In this document: in pieces, positions 43,254-55,487 of the stretch
Numbering within the stretch: the stretch's first letter is position 1
Layout: each line of letters opens with the position of its first letter
DNA from: Dermacentor variabilis
Taxonomy: Eukaryota; Arthropoda; Arachnida; Ixodida; Ixodidae
Direction of reading: 5' to 3'
Length of the DNA: 64,000 bases
Assembly: GCF_050947875.1 (NCBI RefSeq)
Contig: NC_134571.1
Location: 223,644,024 to 223,708,023, forward strand
Notes under the pieces: model-generated
The model's input: only the letters and a program-made list of their open reading frames with translations
Told to the model about the DNA's origin: nothing
Database searches by the model: none
Program-made: the position numbers and the translations under genes

Positions 43254-44858
43254 CAATAAGTCCATCCGTTTCCTCTGGTGAACAACCAAGAGGAGAATTT
43301 CAGAGACCACGCTGACTTACTTGGGGAGCACATTGCGCGTGTGTCAAGCTGAATACATTATTCACAATCCTTTCTGAAATGTAACCAAATAGAAAAATGT
43401 ATGCGATCCGTGCGTAAATGCCGGTATCAAGCCCTATGACCATCCTTTCAGTATTGCCGAGTTGAGAGCTGCCTTGATAACACGCAATCACCGGGCTCTG
43501 ACAGAATCATGTATGACATCATTAAGAACCTACACACTGATACACAACTGACACTAGTCGCACATTTAAACATTATTTGGGCTGCCGGATACCTTCCTTC
43601 TGCATGGAAAAGAGGGATAGGAGTCTTTGTTTTGAAACAAGGCAAATACCCATAGGCGGTCGCATGCTTCCGCCATATAGCGCTTACAAGTTCTCTTAGC
43701 AACCTGTTCAAGAAAATGATCAATTGTCGTCCTCCATATGTTCTTTAATGTGACAAAATGTTTGATCATTATCAATGCGATTTCAGACAATGCCAGTGTA
43801 CAAGCGACCACCTCCTGCGCATCGAAGCGAACATTCGAGATGCGTTTCTACGTAATGAATTTTTCTTATCCGTATTACTCGTTATCAAAAAGGCGAATGG
43901 CACAACGTGGCATTATGGAATCCTTCGAGGCCTGTCGGCATTGGGCATCTGCGGGGACCTGCTGAATGTAATATAAAGTATATGGTCGATTGTACTTTTC
44001 GCGTCAAAATTGATAATGTGTTGTCCCGTCCCTTTACGGGAGAAATTGGTGTACCCCCGGGAGGCATGCTGAGTTGCGCGCCTTTCATCGTGAATATGAA
44101 CACGCTCCCGGCTTCCCAACCACGAGTCATATTTTATTTCGCCTACATCGACGATGTGCAAAACCGATTCAAATAATGTAACTTTAGAGTGTTCGAGAGA
44201 CATGTACAGCCCGGCCTGAATACGATATATCTCAGTAGGCAGATGGAAATTGCTTCAAAGTTAACCCGCACAAAAGTTACTGTGTTCTTTTCACTAGAAA
44301 GAGGACGCTAGTGTCAGAATCCGGCCTTCATTTGTATGAACAGCATATACCTGTAACTATTCAGCATAAGATCTTAGGCATCATACTTGGTTAAAACTAA
44401 CCATTGTTCCCCACATAAAGCGCCTGAACATGAAATGCTTGAAGACAATGAATCAACTGAAAAATCCTGCGCGCACAACATGGGGCAGTGAGAGGAGGTG
44501 TGTCATTATCGTGTACAACAGCCTTGTATGTTCGCACTTGGCCTACGGGTCCCTAATTTACCGTACCAGCCGCTACACCGAGTGCGCAATAAATGCCAAA
44601 GTGCGGTCCTGTGCACTCTCTAGGCATCCGACTGACCATAGGAGCCTTCAGAACAAGCCCTGTACAAAGTACAAGTGCAAATTCATTCAGGAAGAGCTTG
44701 AGAAGGCGACACCTCACTATCAACTCATCATCGAAGTACGCCAGTTTGGTCGCGGCAACATTCTCTGCTGTTACCAAACCAGGCATTTTTCGCTAACCTT
44801 CTCGAATGTACAGGGTTTGCCTTACATCCGGCGAGCTCCTTCATTTATGTTCGCTTAG
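43254..44858 (+). pseudogene. LINE-E ORF2: reverse transcriptase region
   Basis: It resumes after Gypsy-3 with FPLVNNQEENFRDHADLLGE, then SPGSDRIMYDIIKNLH (block 1), AAGYLPSAWKRG, HIALTSSLSNLFKKMI (block 2), GILRGLSALGICGDLL, PPGGMLSCAPFIVNMNTLP (block 4, normally PQGG) and FAYIDDVQ (YIDD at 44144-44155). The thumb follows (LNMKCLKTMNQLKNP, VYNSLVCSHLAYGSLIYR) up to 44858. The first catalytic motif is degraded. It belongs to an I-like LINE. Frames change repeatedly; inactive. Confidence 0.8.
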
Positions 44859-44869
44859 CTTGCGTTCAA

Positions 44870-45535
44870 GTACTAGTTCGTGGGGTCAATTCGAGCCTTT
44901 CCCCTTCAGAGATTTTAGAAATATTTTCTCTGGCCGGAGCCGCGTCCTTATTTCGTTGCTCTCGCTTATCTGAGAACAAAATCCCTACAGAATCAGTCAT
45001 TGTCACTTTCGCTGGAACAACTCTTCCGACAGAGATCAAAGCGTGGCCACTCATTTACAGGGTTCAACCATCATCTCCTCACCTCCTTGAGTGTTTTAAG
45101 TGTTTAAGTGTTTTTAGTGTTTTAACGAATCAAAATATCGTAATTCACAGGAAGAACAGTGTTGTCTCTGCAGTGGTTCTCACTCAGCCGACTGTAGTAA
45201 CTATCTTGCGAGAGCGCAGGAATTGGGGAAATTTTAGAGATAATTGAGCAAAAGAGATGCTCTATCATTGCAGAGCGATCTCGCAGGCATGCCGGTGCAG
45301 CAAACTGGCTTTCTCATGTAGCAGACTCATCGCTTTCTGAAGTCATAGCTTCGGCAGTAGAGACGGCAACAAAAAAGGCAATGGAAAATCTATTTGTGAA
45401 CCTATCAGATTCATTGGCACAAATGGTCACCACACAAATTACTCAACTCCTTCAGGTGGTAGCCCAACCGACCGTGGTCTCTAAACCTCCAATGCCTCCA
45501 GATGCAAAGAAATGTAGGTGCTCTTGCGTTAATGC
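44870..45535 (+). pseudogene. LINE-F ORF1 (I-like)
   Basis: VRGVNSSLSPSEILEIFSLA, SLFRCSRLSENKIPTESVIV and FAGTTLPTEIKAWPLIYRVQ lead to LLECFKC, the start of a zinc knuckle; the remaining knuckles are unreadable except for short Cys-rich scraps. This ORF1 type is different from that of LINE-E, so a second I-like element starts here, tail-to-head with LINE-E. No sharp junction or A-tract separates the two. Confidence 0.7.
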
Positions 45536-45884
45536 ATGATAAATATTGTTAGGAGCCCAATGCCACATAATTCTCGCACTGGAGTTGGTCTTGAAACCCC
45601 ACGAAATATTATCGAATCCAGGCCATTCTAAAATTCCACCTATGAAGACCCCTCCTGTGTATAGGATTTGGGCTCTGACTGTTGCTTGCAAGAAATACAC
45701 GTGGAGCTTGACTCCCGCGCTCTGAATCGCCGCACATATTCTGTAGCGCAGGGATCTACAGCCATGCATAAGATGAAGAAAAAAAATGTGCCAGAAAGAG
45801 AATATTTAAAAATTTTTTTTGAAGGATATTATCTAAGACAAGGCAATTTTTGCTGCCATTCTTAGCTTAATATAGGTACGCTAA

Positions 45885-48360
45885 AAATATTACAGTGGAA
45901 TTTTCCTTGCATTTCTTGCGCTGCTACTGACTTATATTACATCAGTACCCATCAATCCCCTGACATCATTGCATTACAAAGAACCTAGTTATCAGCAGAA
46001 AAGACATTTCATCTAAAAAGTTACCGTACATTTCGCTCAGACCGCCCCTCTCATGGTGGTGGCTTAGCTGCCTGTATATTTTCAAAGATTGAGCGACGGG
46101 CCAAAATGGCTTACCAGCTTGTGACTTGCTGAAGTGACATTCTAGCTATAGACATTTATATTCCTGGCCGCATCCAAGTGACATTACTTAATGTTTATTT
46201 CCCCGCAGGCATTCTGAATACTAGTGTACTAGATTCCGTGATTGCGTCCTTCAGAAAAGAAATCATTTTTGCTGGAGACTTTAACTCCCATCATACTTTG
46301 TGAGGTTTCAAGACCGACTAGAGCGGAAAAAGTTTGTGGGATTTGGCTCCTTATGCAAAAAAAAGAAAAGATGAGGAGACAGGACACAAGAGAAGTGGAC
46401 AACACGAACGCGTTCGAACGGCGTTCATGTTGTCCTCTTCTCTTGTGTCCTGTCTGCACGCCTCACCTTTTTTTGCATAATGAATCCTTACCAACTAGCT
46501 CAGCTTTCTGCCGTTTGGGCTTCTTACAATATTTATCGTGCATTAATGCAAGAACACCCACATTTATTTTTAGTCAGTCACTCTCCATGATGGATCTCAC
46601 TTTCGCTACCTCTAATTTGTCTATTTTCACATGGTCTGCTAGAAACACGGGCAAAAGCAGTGACCATCTTGCTATAATTTTTGTGCTTGTATGCCCGTTG
46701 ACTCAAATTGCTATGCATCCAAATACTTTTGTTATTTTCAGCAAATTCGAAAACGGCCTTACACATGGATTTATATACTCAGCAATAGGGTACTGAAGAA
46801 GAAAATGCCATACATTTATTTTCTCTTTTAAGTGATTCCGTAAAAATGTATCAATTCAGTGTGCACTCCACTAAAAGTGGTTCTTCTAAGCCCTGGTGGA
46901 ACGCAGACTGCTCACGCGATTACCAGGATAAGAAAACCAGCGCTGCAAAAACTACTTCATAGCAGTGTCCTAGCATTTGGAGAGACAGTAAGTTCGCGGC
47001 AGCAACATCTAAAAGAAGAGCTGCAAATGGGAAAGACAACTTCGCCTCTGTTTCAAAAGCCACCAACGCAAAAGCCCTCCTCCGATTTCTGAGAAATAAA
47101 AAGCTCTTTCCGGCACAAATAAACGTCGACTCTGTAGTTCCAACACCCCGCCAATTGGCAAAATGTATTGCAAGATATTGCTAAACGTCCAGAATGCCGC
47201 TTTAAGTGGATTGCGCCCTATCGCGCTACGCCGCCTACTAATGGTGAAGGCTTCAAAGAAGCGAAAGTTTCGAAGCTAAAAATGTACTAAGCCAGCTGCC
47301 TAATTTAGCGCCAGGCGCTGCATTAATAATAACGTTATTTAGGATATCACCTCGTGCATCACTTACTGCGGTAAAACTTTCTATTAAAATTCGTGGATTG
47401 CTCCAGAATGAAGACTTGCAAAAGTAACCCCATTTTTAAAAAAATCGAAGTGCCTGTTACATATTAGATAACCTTGGGCCAATATTCTTACATCTAACCT
47501 AGTAAAACTCATCGAAATAATCTTACACGACCTCATATATAATTGGATGATAGAAAACGTGATTATGAGTCCATGCCAAATTGGCCTCACATTTTGGTGC
47601 TCGATTTGATGTCCCTATGGCAACCTAGACAGTCCAATTCAACTAGCTCGATGTCAGAAAAAAAATGTACGACCTTGTCACTTTGAATATCACTAAAACC
47701 TATGAAAGTGCTGAGCATGTAAGCCTAATAAACGCGCTTCGGAATGCAGGTCCGCCAAATTATTTTGTTGCGTGTGTTCACGAATTTCTAAACAGCAAGA
47801 ATTTTACTGTTCTCAACGCGGACTGTCTCCATTAACTTATAAACAGTCCCGACGTCTACCTCAAGGATCTGTCCTATCGACGTTGCTGTTTAATGTTTTA
47901 CCGAGTACTGTACCTTTGCAACAGAATGTTCATGCGTACGAATACGCCGGCCATATCCAGCTTTTCTAGACACGTACCAACTAGCACTCCAAGCGGCCCC
48001 GGAACGAAGCTAGCGCGTTTTCATTGGAACGAGCGGGGTTTTTCGCGAATAACAAAAGCTGCATGTCGATTATTGAAAAAGGCAGGTGAGAGACATGTTC
48101 TAGAAGACAATTCACACCAGCCAAATGCAGTGATCACGCTGTGGCCAGCAAGAATTCTGTTTCCAGGGCGGTTAAAGATTCTGCAATGGAAACGACGAAA
48201 ATTTGTGCTCGAATTTCGAGACAAAAACGTCACCTGTGATAAAGCTACGGCGTCTATCGTAAAAGTCAGTACAGCATATGTAGTCCGGAGACTCAGCTTT
48301 CTATTGACGTTTGTCTGGACTCTCTACACATGGCGTAACAATGTCCCCGAAAGCAATTTC
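45885..48360 (+). pseudogene. LINE-F ORF2: endonuclease and eroded reverse transcriptase
   Basis: Endonuclease: ILQWNFPCIS, HQSPDIIALQRT, FRSDRPSHGGGLAACIFS and IFAGDFNSHHTL, then the 46351-46480 foldback, then MMDLTFATSNLSIFTWSARN and SDHLAIIFV. RT: LPNLAPGAALI, NSKNFTV, RLPQGSVLSTLLFNVLPSTV and VHAYEYAGHI, where YADD has become YAGH. The catalytic aspartate pair is therefore lost. Numerous stops. Readable similarity fades near 48360. Confidence 0.7.
46351..46480. repeat. Palindromic foldback element, 60-bp arms
   Basis: Left arm TTATGCAAAAAAAAG... and right arm ...TTTTTTTGCATAA are reverse complements with several mismatches and small indels. The core GACAGGACACAAGAGAAG pairs perfectly, and the centre is CGTTCGAACG (46411-46420). 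It interrupts the LINE-F endonuclease between the GDFN and SDH parts. I recall similar GACAGGACACAAG palindromes from tick sequences, so this is probably a dispersed foldback family. Confidence 0.8.
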
Positions 48361-49737
48361 TGAAGCGCAGTCGTGCAAGTTCCCGTGGTATCTATCAAAA
48401 TCCGAGCGTATCACTCGCAGAAACGTTGAAAGCCGCAGCCGAGTCATTGAATCGCTCGCACTTATCGTTCTGCGTCAGGCGGGCAGTGGTTCGATGCCGC
48501 GATACTCCTTTTCTTTTTTTAACGCCACGTAGGGCTCAGTTCGACAGTCTTCCACCATTTGGCCGTAACACAAAACTCGAGATTTGGTTTCAGTTTTGGT
48601 TTTTTCTGGAGTGTGCTTCAAATATTATATTGTCTATTTTTGCTTCTTAAAACGTACTAATTGGTTGCTTATTCTTCAAGTCATCGCTTTTATTATCAGA
48701 TTTTATCCCTAGGACAACATAATAACAAGCATGCACATGTCTTTGTGATATGTTAAAAAAGATACCATCGTGCCTTGTAGCATGGACATACTCAGGAATT
48801 CTGGACATTTCACCTTCACCATCATGCTGTACTTGACGGCAGTGCACATGCGTAACTGAGTGGGCAATATTTTAAACAATTTATTTCTATATAATAGCCG
48901 TGTATCAACACGCTTCAACTGTCTGCGCCAATAGGTTGTCGTTTGTAATAACATATGTATTTATGGCACTTAGTCGGAACATTGGTGGTGCATTAAACCA
49001 GTGTTTCGGTCGGGGATGGGCAGTAATGTCACACCACAGGAGCAAATGGTTTTGTACCCTATAGGCGCCGTGCACGCCGACGGACGCGCCACTGGTGGCG
49101 GCCTTGCGCAGAACACGCGGGAGAGGAGCCTGGCGCGCGCCGTAGTTTGTTGTGTGGTTGATCGTGCTTCTCTGTCTTATTCACGTTTTCAGAGCAAGAT
49201 AGGCAACACCATTCGCACGTGTTAGGTGGCCAAAGCTTCAGGGAATGTCGAAGAAGAATTGTTGCAGGGTGGGGGGTTCAAATACCGCTGAAAACGTGCC
49301 GGGGATACGGTTCTAATCATTCCCGGCAAAGCCTCATCAGCGGGAGCAACGGTAGCAAAAATGGATCGTCGCTTCGAAGGGAAATTTCTTGTTCTCATCC
49401 TTTCCTTTGTCTCGTCGGTGTTTTTTCCCCTCGATCATAGTTAGACGCGTGAGCAACGAAGTTCGTCTGCAGTGCAGTATGAGGTTTAAAGGCATTTAGC
49501 TAAAATTCGGAATGCTGTTTGCCGCTTATATTGTTTACCGCTTTACCACGTTGCGCTAGCTAGGCAGCACGACTGCACGAGCGCATTGCGTTGTATGTTA
49601 AAGCTACTGAAGTTTGCAAGAACTGAAATTGTTGGTTTCATGTGGCGCGGTAAATCCTCGCACCAGCTGTCGCGCACTTCATGTTTTTACATCTATTTTA
49701 TGCGTGGATTTGCACATGTTTAACTGTTGCTAGTTGC
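48361..49737. other. No recognised gene
   Basis: Short chance frames only. A GC-richer patch lies at 49060-49150. Two scraps resemble a tRNA B box (GTGGTTCGATGCC near 48488 and GGTTCAAATACC near 49275), without supporting structure. Confidence 0.4.
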
Positions 49738-49973
49738 GACCCGCCGTGGTTGCTCAGTGGCTATGGTGTTGGGCTGCTGAGCACGAGGTCGCGGGATCGA
49801 ATCCCGGCCACGGCGGCCGCATTTCGATGGGGGCGAAATGCGAAAACACCCGTGTGCTTAGATTTGGGCGCACGTTAAAGAACTCCAGGTGGTCAAAATT
49901 TCCGGAGTCCTTCACTACGGCGTGCCTCATAATCAGAAAGTGGTTTTGGCACGTAAAACCCCAAATATTATTA
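49738..49973 (+). repeat. tRNA-derived SINE, copy 3
   Basis: Flanked by the 11-bp duplication TTGCTAGTTGC (49727-49737 and 49974-49984). The head 49743-49814 has a perfect acceptor pairing GCCGTGG/CCACGGC and the B box GGATCGAATCC; the body matches copy 1 closely, and the tail is an ATT repeat. Little diverged and with clean duplications, it is probably recent. Confidence 0.92.
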
Positions 49974-49984
49974 TTGCTAGTTGC

Positions 49985-51226
49985 TCCATGCAAAACTCTT
50001 GTCGATTCTTTTGAGCTGCGAAGTTTTCACCCTGCCTTGTTTGTAAAAGGTATAAATCACGCTGTGTCTTATCGGAATGATACCAAGGAAGTGCTTCTTT
50101 AACAGCTTTATTCTTTTCGCCCGAGGGCATCTTAGCTATTGTTTGCGTTTTTGGAAATGTGTTTAGAAAATAGGTAGTTCAGGGCGAGAATTGCTAATAG
50201 CTGCTGCATATGATATTATTGTTCCATTTCTCGCTGAAACGTTCGCGTCCCGTTTGGGAAGTCATCACACCTGGATGCTGCCTGAGCAAACTTAACACGC
50301 CGTGTGATTTGTTTGTTTCACAACGTAGCCCCTTCTTGCATGTGAGTTTTGTACTCAACTGAATTCTTTCTTATACTTGCGCTGCAAACGACTAAACCGG
50401 GCCTTACCGCCAGCGCTCATCTACTTTGACTGGCGCTGCTCTGCCTTTAAATATATCATGTGGCACCTCTCTCTAGTAATATAAAAAAAGTACTGAAACG
50501 TTAGTCAGCCTTTAGCTTTGTACGTTTCCAAGAGGCTCCCTTGGGGAATTTAAAATTGCACAAACCGCAGCGGGAACGGTAGTTCATCGGCGTATGCAGC
50601 AGAATTGCATCGGCGGTACAGCACTAACACGCGCTTTTATTAACCCGTGTGTTTGGTGACTTCGTTGGCTAGTGTACGCGTTTCCATCAATACAGTGGCA
50701 ATTACTGTTCTTGAGGCGGCTTCGACTGCACTTATTCGGCGATGTCACATGTAATCATCGGCAAAAAAAATCACACCGGCATATGCAGCGATTGCACCGT
50801 GCGGATTTGTTTGATATAAGTCTGCACTAACGACGGGTGCTCATTATTCAGGTACAGAAGCAGCATTGCGGCAAGGGTAGAATAAAAACAATCATCGAGA
50901 TATCGCATCATTCAACAAAATTTATCGGCTAGTGAACATGAGCTCCACGTCATGTAAATGGGGTTCGTGGCGTTTGTCTGTGGGACACATCTTGCACGTA
51001 TGTGGACCATGTTGTCCCAAACACCGGTAACATCGTGTTCACACCCGCTCGCAGAGGTCAGCATCTTCCCTACAGCTGTCACAGCAGAAGCAGCAGCCTG
51101 GCACCCGAACAAAGGAGAAATCGCAGCCACGAACTTCAGCCATCCTTGCTGCAAAGGGTTGTCGTCTGCTACTGCTCCCACGTGTACTGCTGGAAGCGTC
51201 CGCTAGGTGGCTTTCAGTGGCGCCTC
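49985..51226. other. No recognised gene
   Basis: No protein-like frame, repeat pair or RNA gene was recognised. 50400-50480 and 50560-50900 are of mixed composition. Confidence 0.4.
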
Positions 51227-51230
51227 TATA

Positions 51231-52812
51231 GACCGTTTTTTCGTAGGCGCCGCCATATTGTGAATGCAGTGGCGCCGCCTATGAGCAGCGCCATACTGGC
51301 TTGGGTGAAAGCGGTCTTTTGCATGGCAGGTATACGCTCGGCGGTAGGTTCTGGCGTTTGTTTTCGCGGTCGTGTGGTCTGTTTAGTATGACGTACGTCT
51401 TCTACGTGGTAAACGGTTCTGTGAGACGTGCTGAAGTGGTTTAAGGCGTCATGGCCGGAATTTCTGCTGAGCGTTGAGGTGGACGGAACACGCAGCGCAA
51501 TGTGTGCGCGCATATTTGAGCCTACAATCAGCCTCGGAGATCAATTGTGCATTTCCGAATGTTCCAATCACTAATGTGACCTTATTGCAGTATTATCCTC
51601 TATTTCTAAGCTGCGGTTTAGGAGCCATGAAACATACGTGAGATCGTAGCAGCCTGGGTACCGTTCTGCAACGATAGGAACTGTGCTATTATACTTTGAC
51701 AAGCATTCAAACTGTTCGCTGCAGGTTACATTGCGTGACTACTTGGTTGGATGGATGTGGTTTCCACCCATGAATAAAATAGTTTTGGCTAGTAATAGCA
51801 GCATACCTTACAGTCTGAATTAAGCTTGTCCAGCAAAGCGACCGTTTACGAACTGCGCGAGCGTCCTAAGTAGTAGTAGGTGCTGGATTACAGATATCGT
51901 TGTTCTGCACAGCGCATGGCCCAAGCATACGGCATCAGCGGTTATATATTTATAAACGTTGTGCGCCGTTAGCCCGTTTTCTCATGCTTTTCAGAGAAAG
52001 AGGATGATAAACGAATTTTTTTTCGGTTGTGGTCGTTCAGTTCTCTACGACGCACTGACACGTATTACGGAAATTTTGCGCTCAACAATAGCCATCGCAT
52101 TCTTTTTACCTTCTCATATATTATGGCTGTATACAGGTCAAAAAGGCAATGCCGAAGCACACAGCTTCTATATGTATCGTGCTGGCTCACCAACCGCAGT
52201 GATCGCTGTGTTGAGCAGCGTCATGGGCCTCATGCAGCAAGGCTAGCGTATACATATGGTAATTTCACGCATACTAGACTTGAAATGCGTGAGAACGATG
52301 CCAGTGCATCACAAATATTTGATAGCGCCTGCCGCTCAGATGTTTGGTGGTTGCCTTAGGTTGGCCGTGCACGAGCATGCACTCTTATGTTTTATGTTTT
52401 ACTCCCTAAGCCAATCGATCAGACAGTGAGCTGATTTACCTTCAATGCTCGTAATACAGAGACGCCTGTTTCTTTGTTGAATTAAAATCGATATAAGCAA
52501 AATAGTAAACAACACATACACGCACCGCGACTGATAATGCGCGTACACCGCGGCTGATTATGCGCGTCACATTTTTGAGCCCCCAAGACATATTTCTGCC
52601 TACAGTAGTTACCGATGCACCGAAAGGCTTCCCTGACGGCCTTATATGAAGGAACATGGCGCAAATTTCACAAAGTAAGGTCTAAAACATGTCGAAATCG
52701 TTCCGCAGCACGCGACAGCAATACTTTCAAGCAGCGCCGCGCCGGATCGCCCAAGCCAGAGAGGAGGAAAGGATCTCCGCGCGCCCTATCCTCCTCGCCC
52801 GATGAAACGGTT
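51231..52812. mobile_element. Element X, copy 2 (uninterrupted)
   Basis: Starts GACCGTTTTTTCGTAGGC and ends ...GATGAAACGGTT, inverted ends that match copy 1. TATA flanks both sides (51227-51230 and 52813-52816). It is about 1.58 kb, collinear with copy 1 without the LINE-D insertion, and roughly 85-90% alike by eye. The right end region (CGCCGCGCCGGATCGCCCAA) is GC-rich and shared. No transposase was recognised. Confidence 0.82.
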
Positions 52813-53029
52813 TATAGGCGGTGCACGAGGCTTATAGGCAGAGAGCACATTGACTTGAAGAAGCGCCAAATTTAAACCGTAAATCCATTTATTACAGCTG
52901 GAGTTTGAACGGCGATTGCAGAACGAGTGTCATTGAGTCTATTTGCTGGCGCATGTTTTTGCGAGGCGGCAGGGTAGGAGAGGGAGTATATATGCCTGTA
53001 ATGCCTTGAGCGGGCGTGCGTGTCTAATT

Positions 53030-53272
53030 GCATTTACGTGTGCCTGCGTGTTTGTGTCTGTATTTGAATCTGCGTGCGCACGAGTGCGTGTGTGCGTATG
53101 CGAGCACACGTGTATTTGTGTGTGTGTGCAGTTCGTGTGCCTGCGTACGTACAGTTTTGCGCATGTGTGAGGCGTGGACGCGCATAAATGTAAATGCGGG
53201 CGAAAATGTGTCGTGTATATATATATATATATATATATATATCTGTGTGTCTCTGTGTGTGTGTGTGTGTGA
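53030..53272. repeat. TG-rich tract, (TA)n and (TG)n microsatellites
   Basis: 53030-53170 is rich in alternating TG/CG steps (GTGTGCCTGCGTG...), 53215-53242 is a (TA)14 run, and 53243-53272 is a (TG) run broken by CTCTG. The two microsatellites are directly joined. Open frames across this tract are chance. Confidence 0.9.
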
Positions 53273-53275
53273 GCA

Positions 53276-54872
53276 CTCCCCGCTTACGCCTACTCTGCGG
53301 GATGAATGGGATATATAGTTTATTTAAACCCATATTTAAATCTACGAGACAATAACGAATTACTCTGCATTTAAAGCACTACCGCTTTCTGAAAGCGAAA
53401 TCAAGGCAGAAAAGAAAAAAAAAGACGCCTGCACCGTCAATATTGCCACCTCAGATTTCGTCACGATGGCACCGTCCCCATCGGCACGGCTCTTTGAACC
53501 GCTACCAAGCTGTTCAGCTTCGTTAGCTTCCTTCCCACGGCGTCAGTTCAGTCTTCAAGCCAGCGACGCGCTGAACCTGCACCATCATTGCATCATGCGT
53601 CGCTTCTACGACCAAGCAAGCTTTCGGCGGCACATGTTCGTTGGTATATTGATATTAAAACTGTGAACTGCTTGCCTTGGAATAAACAGCGTTAAGAAGA
53701 AGCTTTTTAGCTCGGGTGCTCTAATCTAAATACATGTAAAAGGAGAATTTGTTTTTCTAGGCAACCACTGCACTAAATTTGCCGAGGTTTGTTGCATGTA
53801 AAAGGGAGATTTAAAAGCTACGGACTGTTGGTTTCGAACTTTTATTTAGGCCGTCAATTTTAATTAAAAAGTGGCAAAAATCGAAAATTTTCAGAAAACG
53901 AAACTATCAAGTTTACAACACTCTCTCTCGGCAACGAGAAAAGATGTAACACATATGTGAATTGCATCTAATAGTGCATCTAAAGTGGAAAAAAATGATT
54001 TGTTAGAGACGAATCTAAAAATAAATTTAGTAATAAGTAAATACAACCTTTGCGGAACCCTTGTACACAATGTAAGAAATTTCCGTAAGATGCCAAATGA
54101 TATACCAAATTTGTCCGCTTTAAACGATATAGTGGATACCGCTTTTATAACCGCAGTATCTGTTCTTGATGCAGAGAAATTTATTTATAAAATTCGTGCT
54201 TCTATGTTTTTCAAACTTTCGAATTTCTGAGAATCATTTTCATAGAATTGAGGCTCCAAATCAAAATTCCGCTTCCAAGAGCCACTAGAATTTAGTTTTC
54301 TCTCTCAAAGGCAACAAATTTCCTTAAAATAGGTCTAGGGGTCATCTCAGAAAAACGTTTATTTTTTTGCGTTTTACATGAATTTCAATATACGGCGTCG
54401 GAGTTGGGCCTGAGCTAAAGCTTCCTCTTAATAAAGATCGAAAGCGGACTGTCCACTAGGAAGACGCTTAAGGAGCCAGATTGTTGACATCACAAAAGGC
54501 TACGTGCGGTCAGGTTGACTTAAGAGACTTTCTTTTTCTGCGTCAGTTACGCTTTCCGAGACCGTTTAATTGAAAAATTTTTGTTCGCATAGCTCTTACA
54601 GAAACATGTTTAATCAAAATGTCTTCGCTCGGCTAGATCATCTCGAGGACGGGCTCCAAACTACTCATTTTGTTTAGCCATGTCTCAACTTATCCGTATC
54701 TAGAGGTTACCAATATGAATACTCGAATGATAAAATGATTTCATCAAGACTTACATTAGTTAGTGTTTTTATTTGCTGCAGTTAAAAACAGTCGGCATAT
54801 TGATAGTGCAGTAGCAAGTGTGAAAGTATGTTCACTAGGGTGGAGGATGATTGGGCGAGTTGGTATTTCATT
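53276..54872. other. AT-rich region, probably an old interspersed repeat
   Basis: 53800-54400 (AACTATCAAGTTTACAACAC, GCATCTAATAGTGCATCTAA, TTGTACACAATGTAAG) has wording that I associate with a dispersed AT-rich tick repeat; this rests on memory and was not checked. No coding capacity is supported. Confidence 0.3.
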
Positions 54873-54980
54873 CTAAAACTGGTACAGCGCAATATAGAAA
54901 GGAAGAAAGAGTTGGAAGTTCCTGTATCTGGCCGGATTGGCTTGTTTGTTCCTTTCTATGTTGCGCTATACCAGTTTTAG
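54873..54980. repeat. Inverted repeat with 32-bp arms
   Basis: CTAAAACTGGTACAGCGCAA... (54873-54904) pairs with 54949-54980 (...CTATACCAGTTTTAG), with two mismatches in 32 bases around a 44-base loop. It could be a small foldback element or a slippage product. Confidence 0.85.
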
Positions 54981-55487
54981 AGTGTGAAAGCATGGACAGG
55001 CTTTCCTGGCGAAAATCAAGTTCATGAGCTTAAATGCACGTGCCCAGCCGTGCACTTCTGCATTATCAATGGATTCTTCTACATTATGCAAGAAGCTCCT
55101 CAGCGCTACGGTACATCACAGAAGATGTGCGAGAACATTGTGTGCGCTCCCGATTTCATTTATGAGCGTTGCTGACATCAGGCTCGATTTTCTGGTGTCA
55201 TTAGGAATAAAAAGTCGGGGGACGCTTAAGCTTTGCCTTTAAGAGTAGAACGCGATAGCATTCAAACATCCCCGACTGCTTCTCACGCTTCGCGGCAACT
55301 GCAGCTTATGTAACAGTAATGTTTACCGGAAAATGCTGGAGGCGAACGCTATGCACGAAGGCGGTTGTTCTGGTAGAAACGCGGCCTCTTGCGTGGGCCG
55401 ATCCCGGAGGTCATGCACAGCCGAGCCTGGAAAATTGCATCATTTTCATGTTTCTAACGTTGTTTCGCACATTTAACGTTTCAGATT

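Noticed and set aside
53028..53333. Cys/Val-rich and Thr/His-rich frames
   Set aside because: Translations of TG/CA and TA microsatellites.
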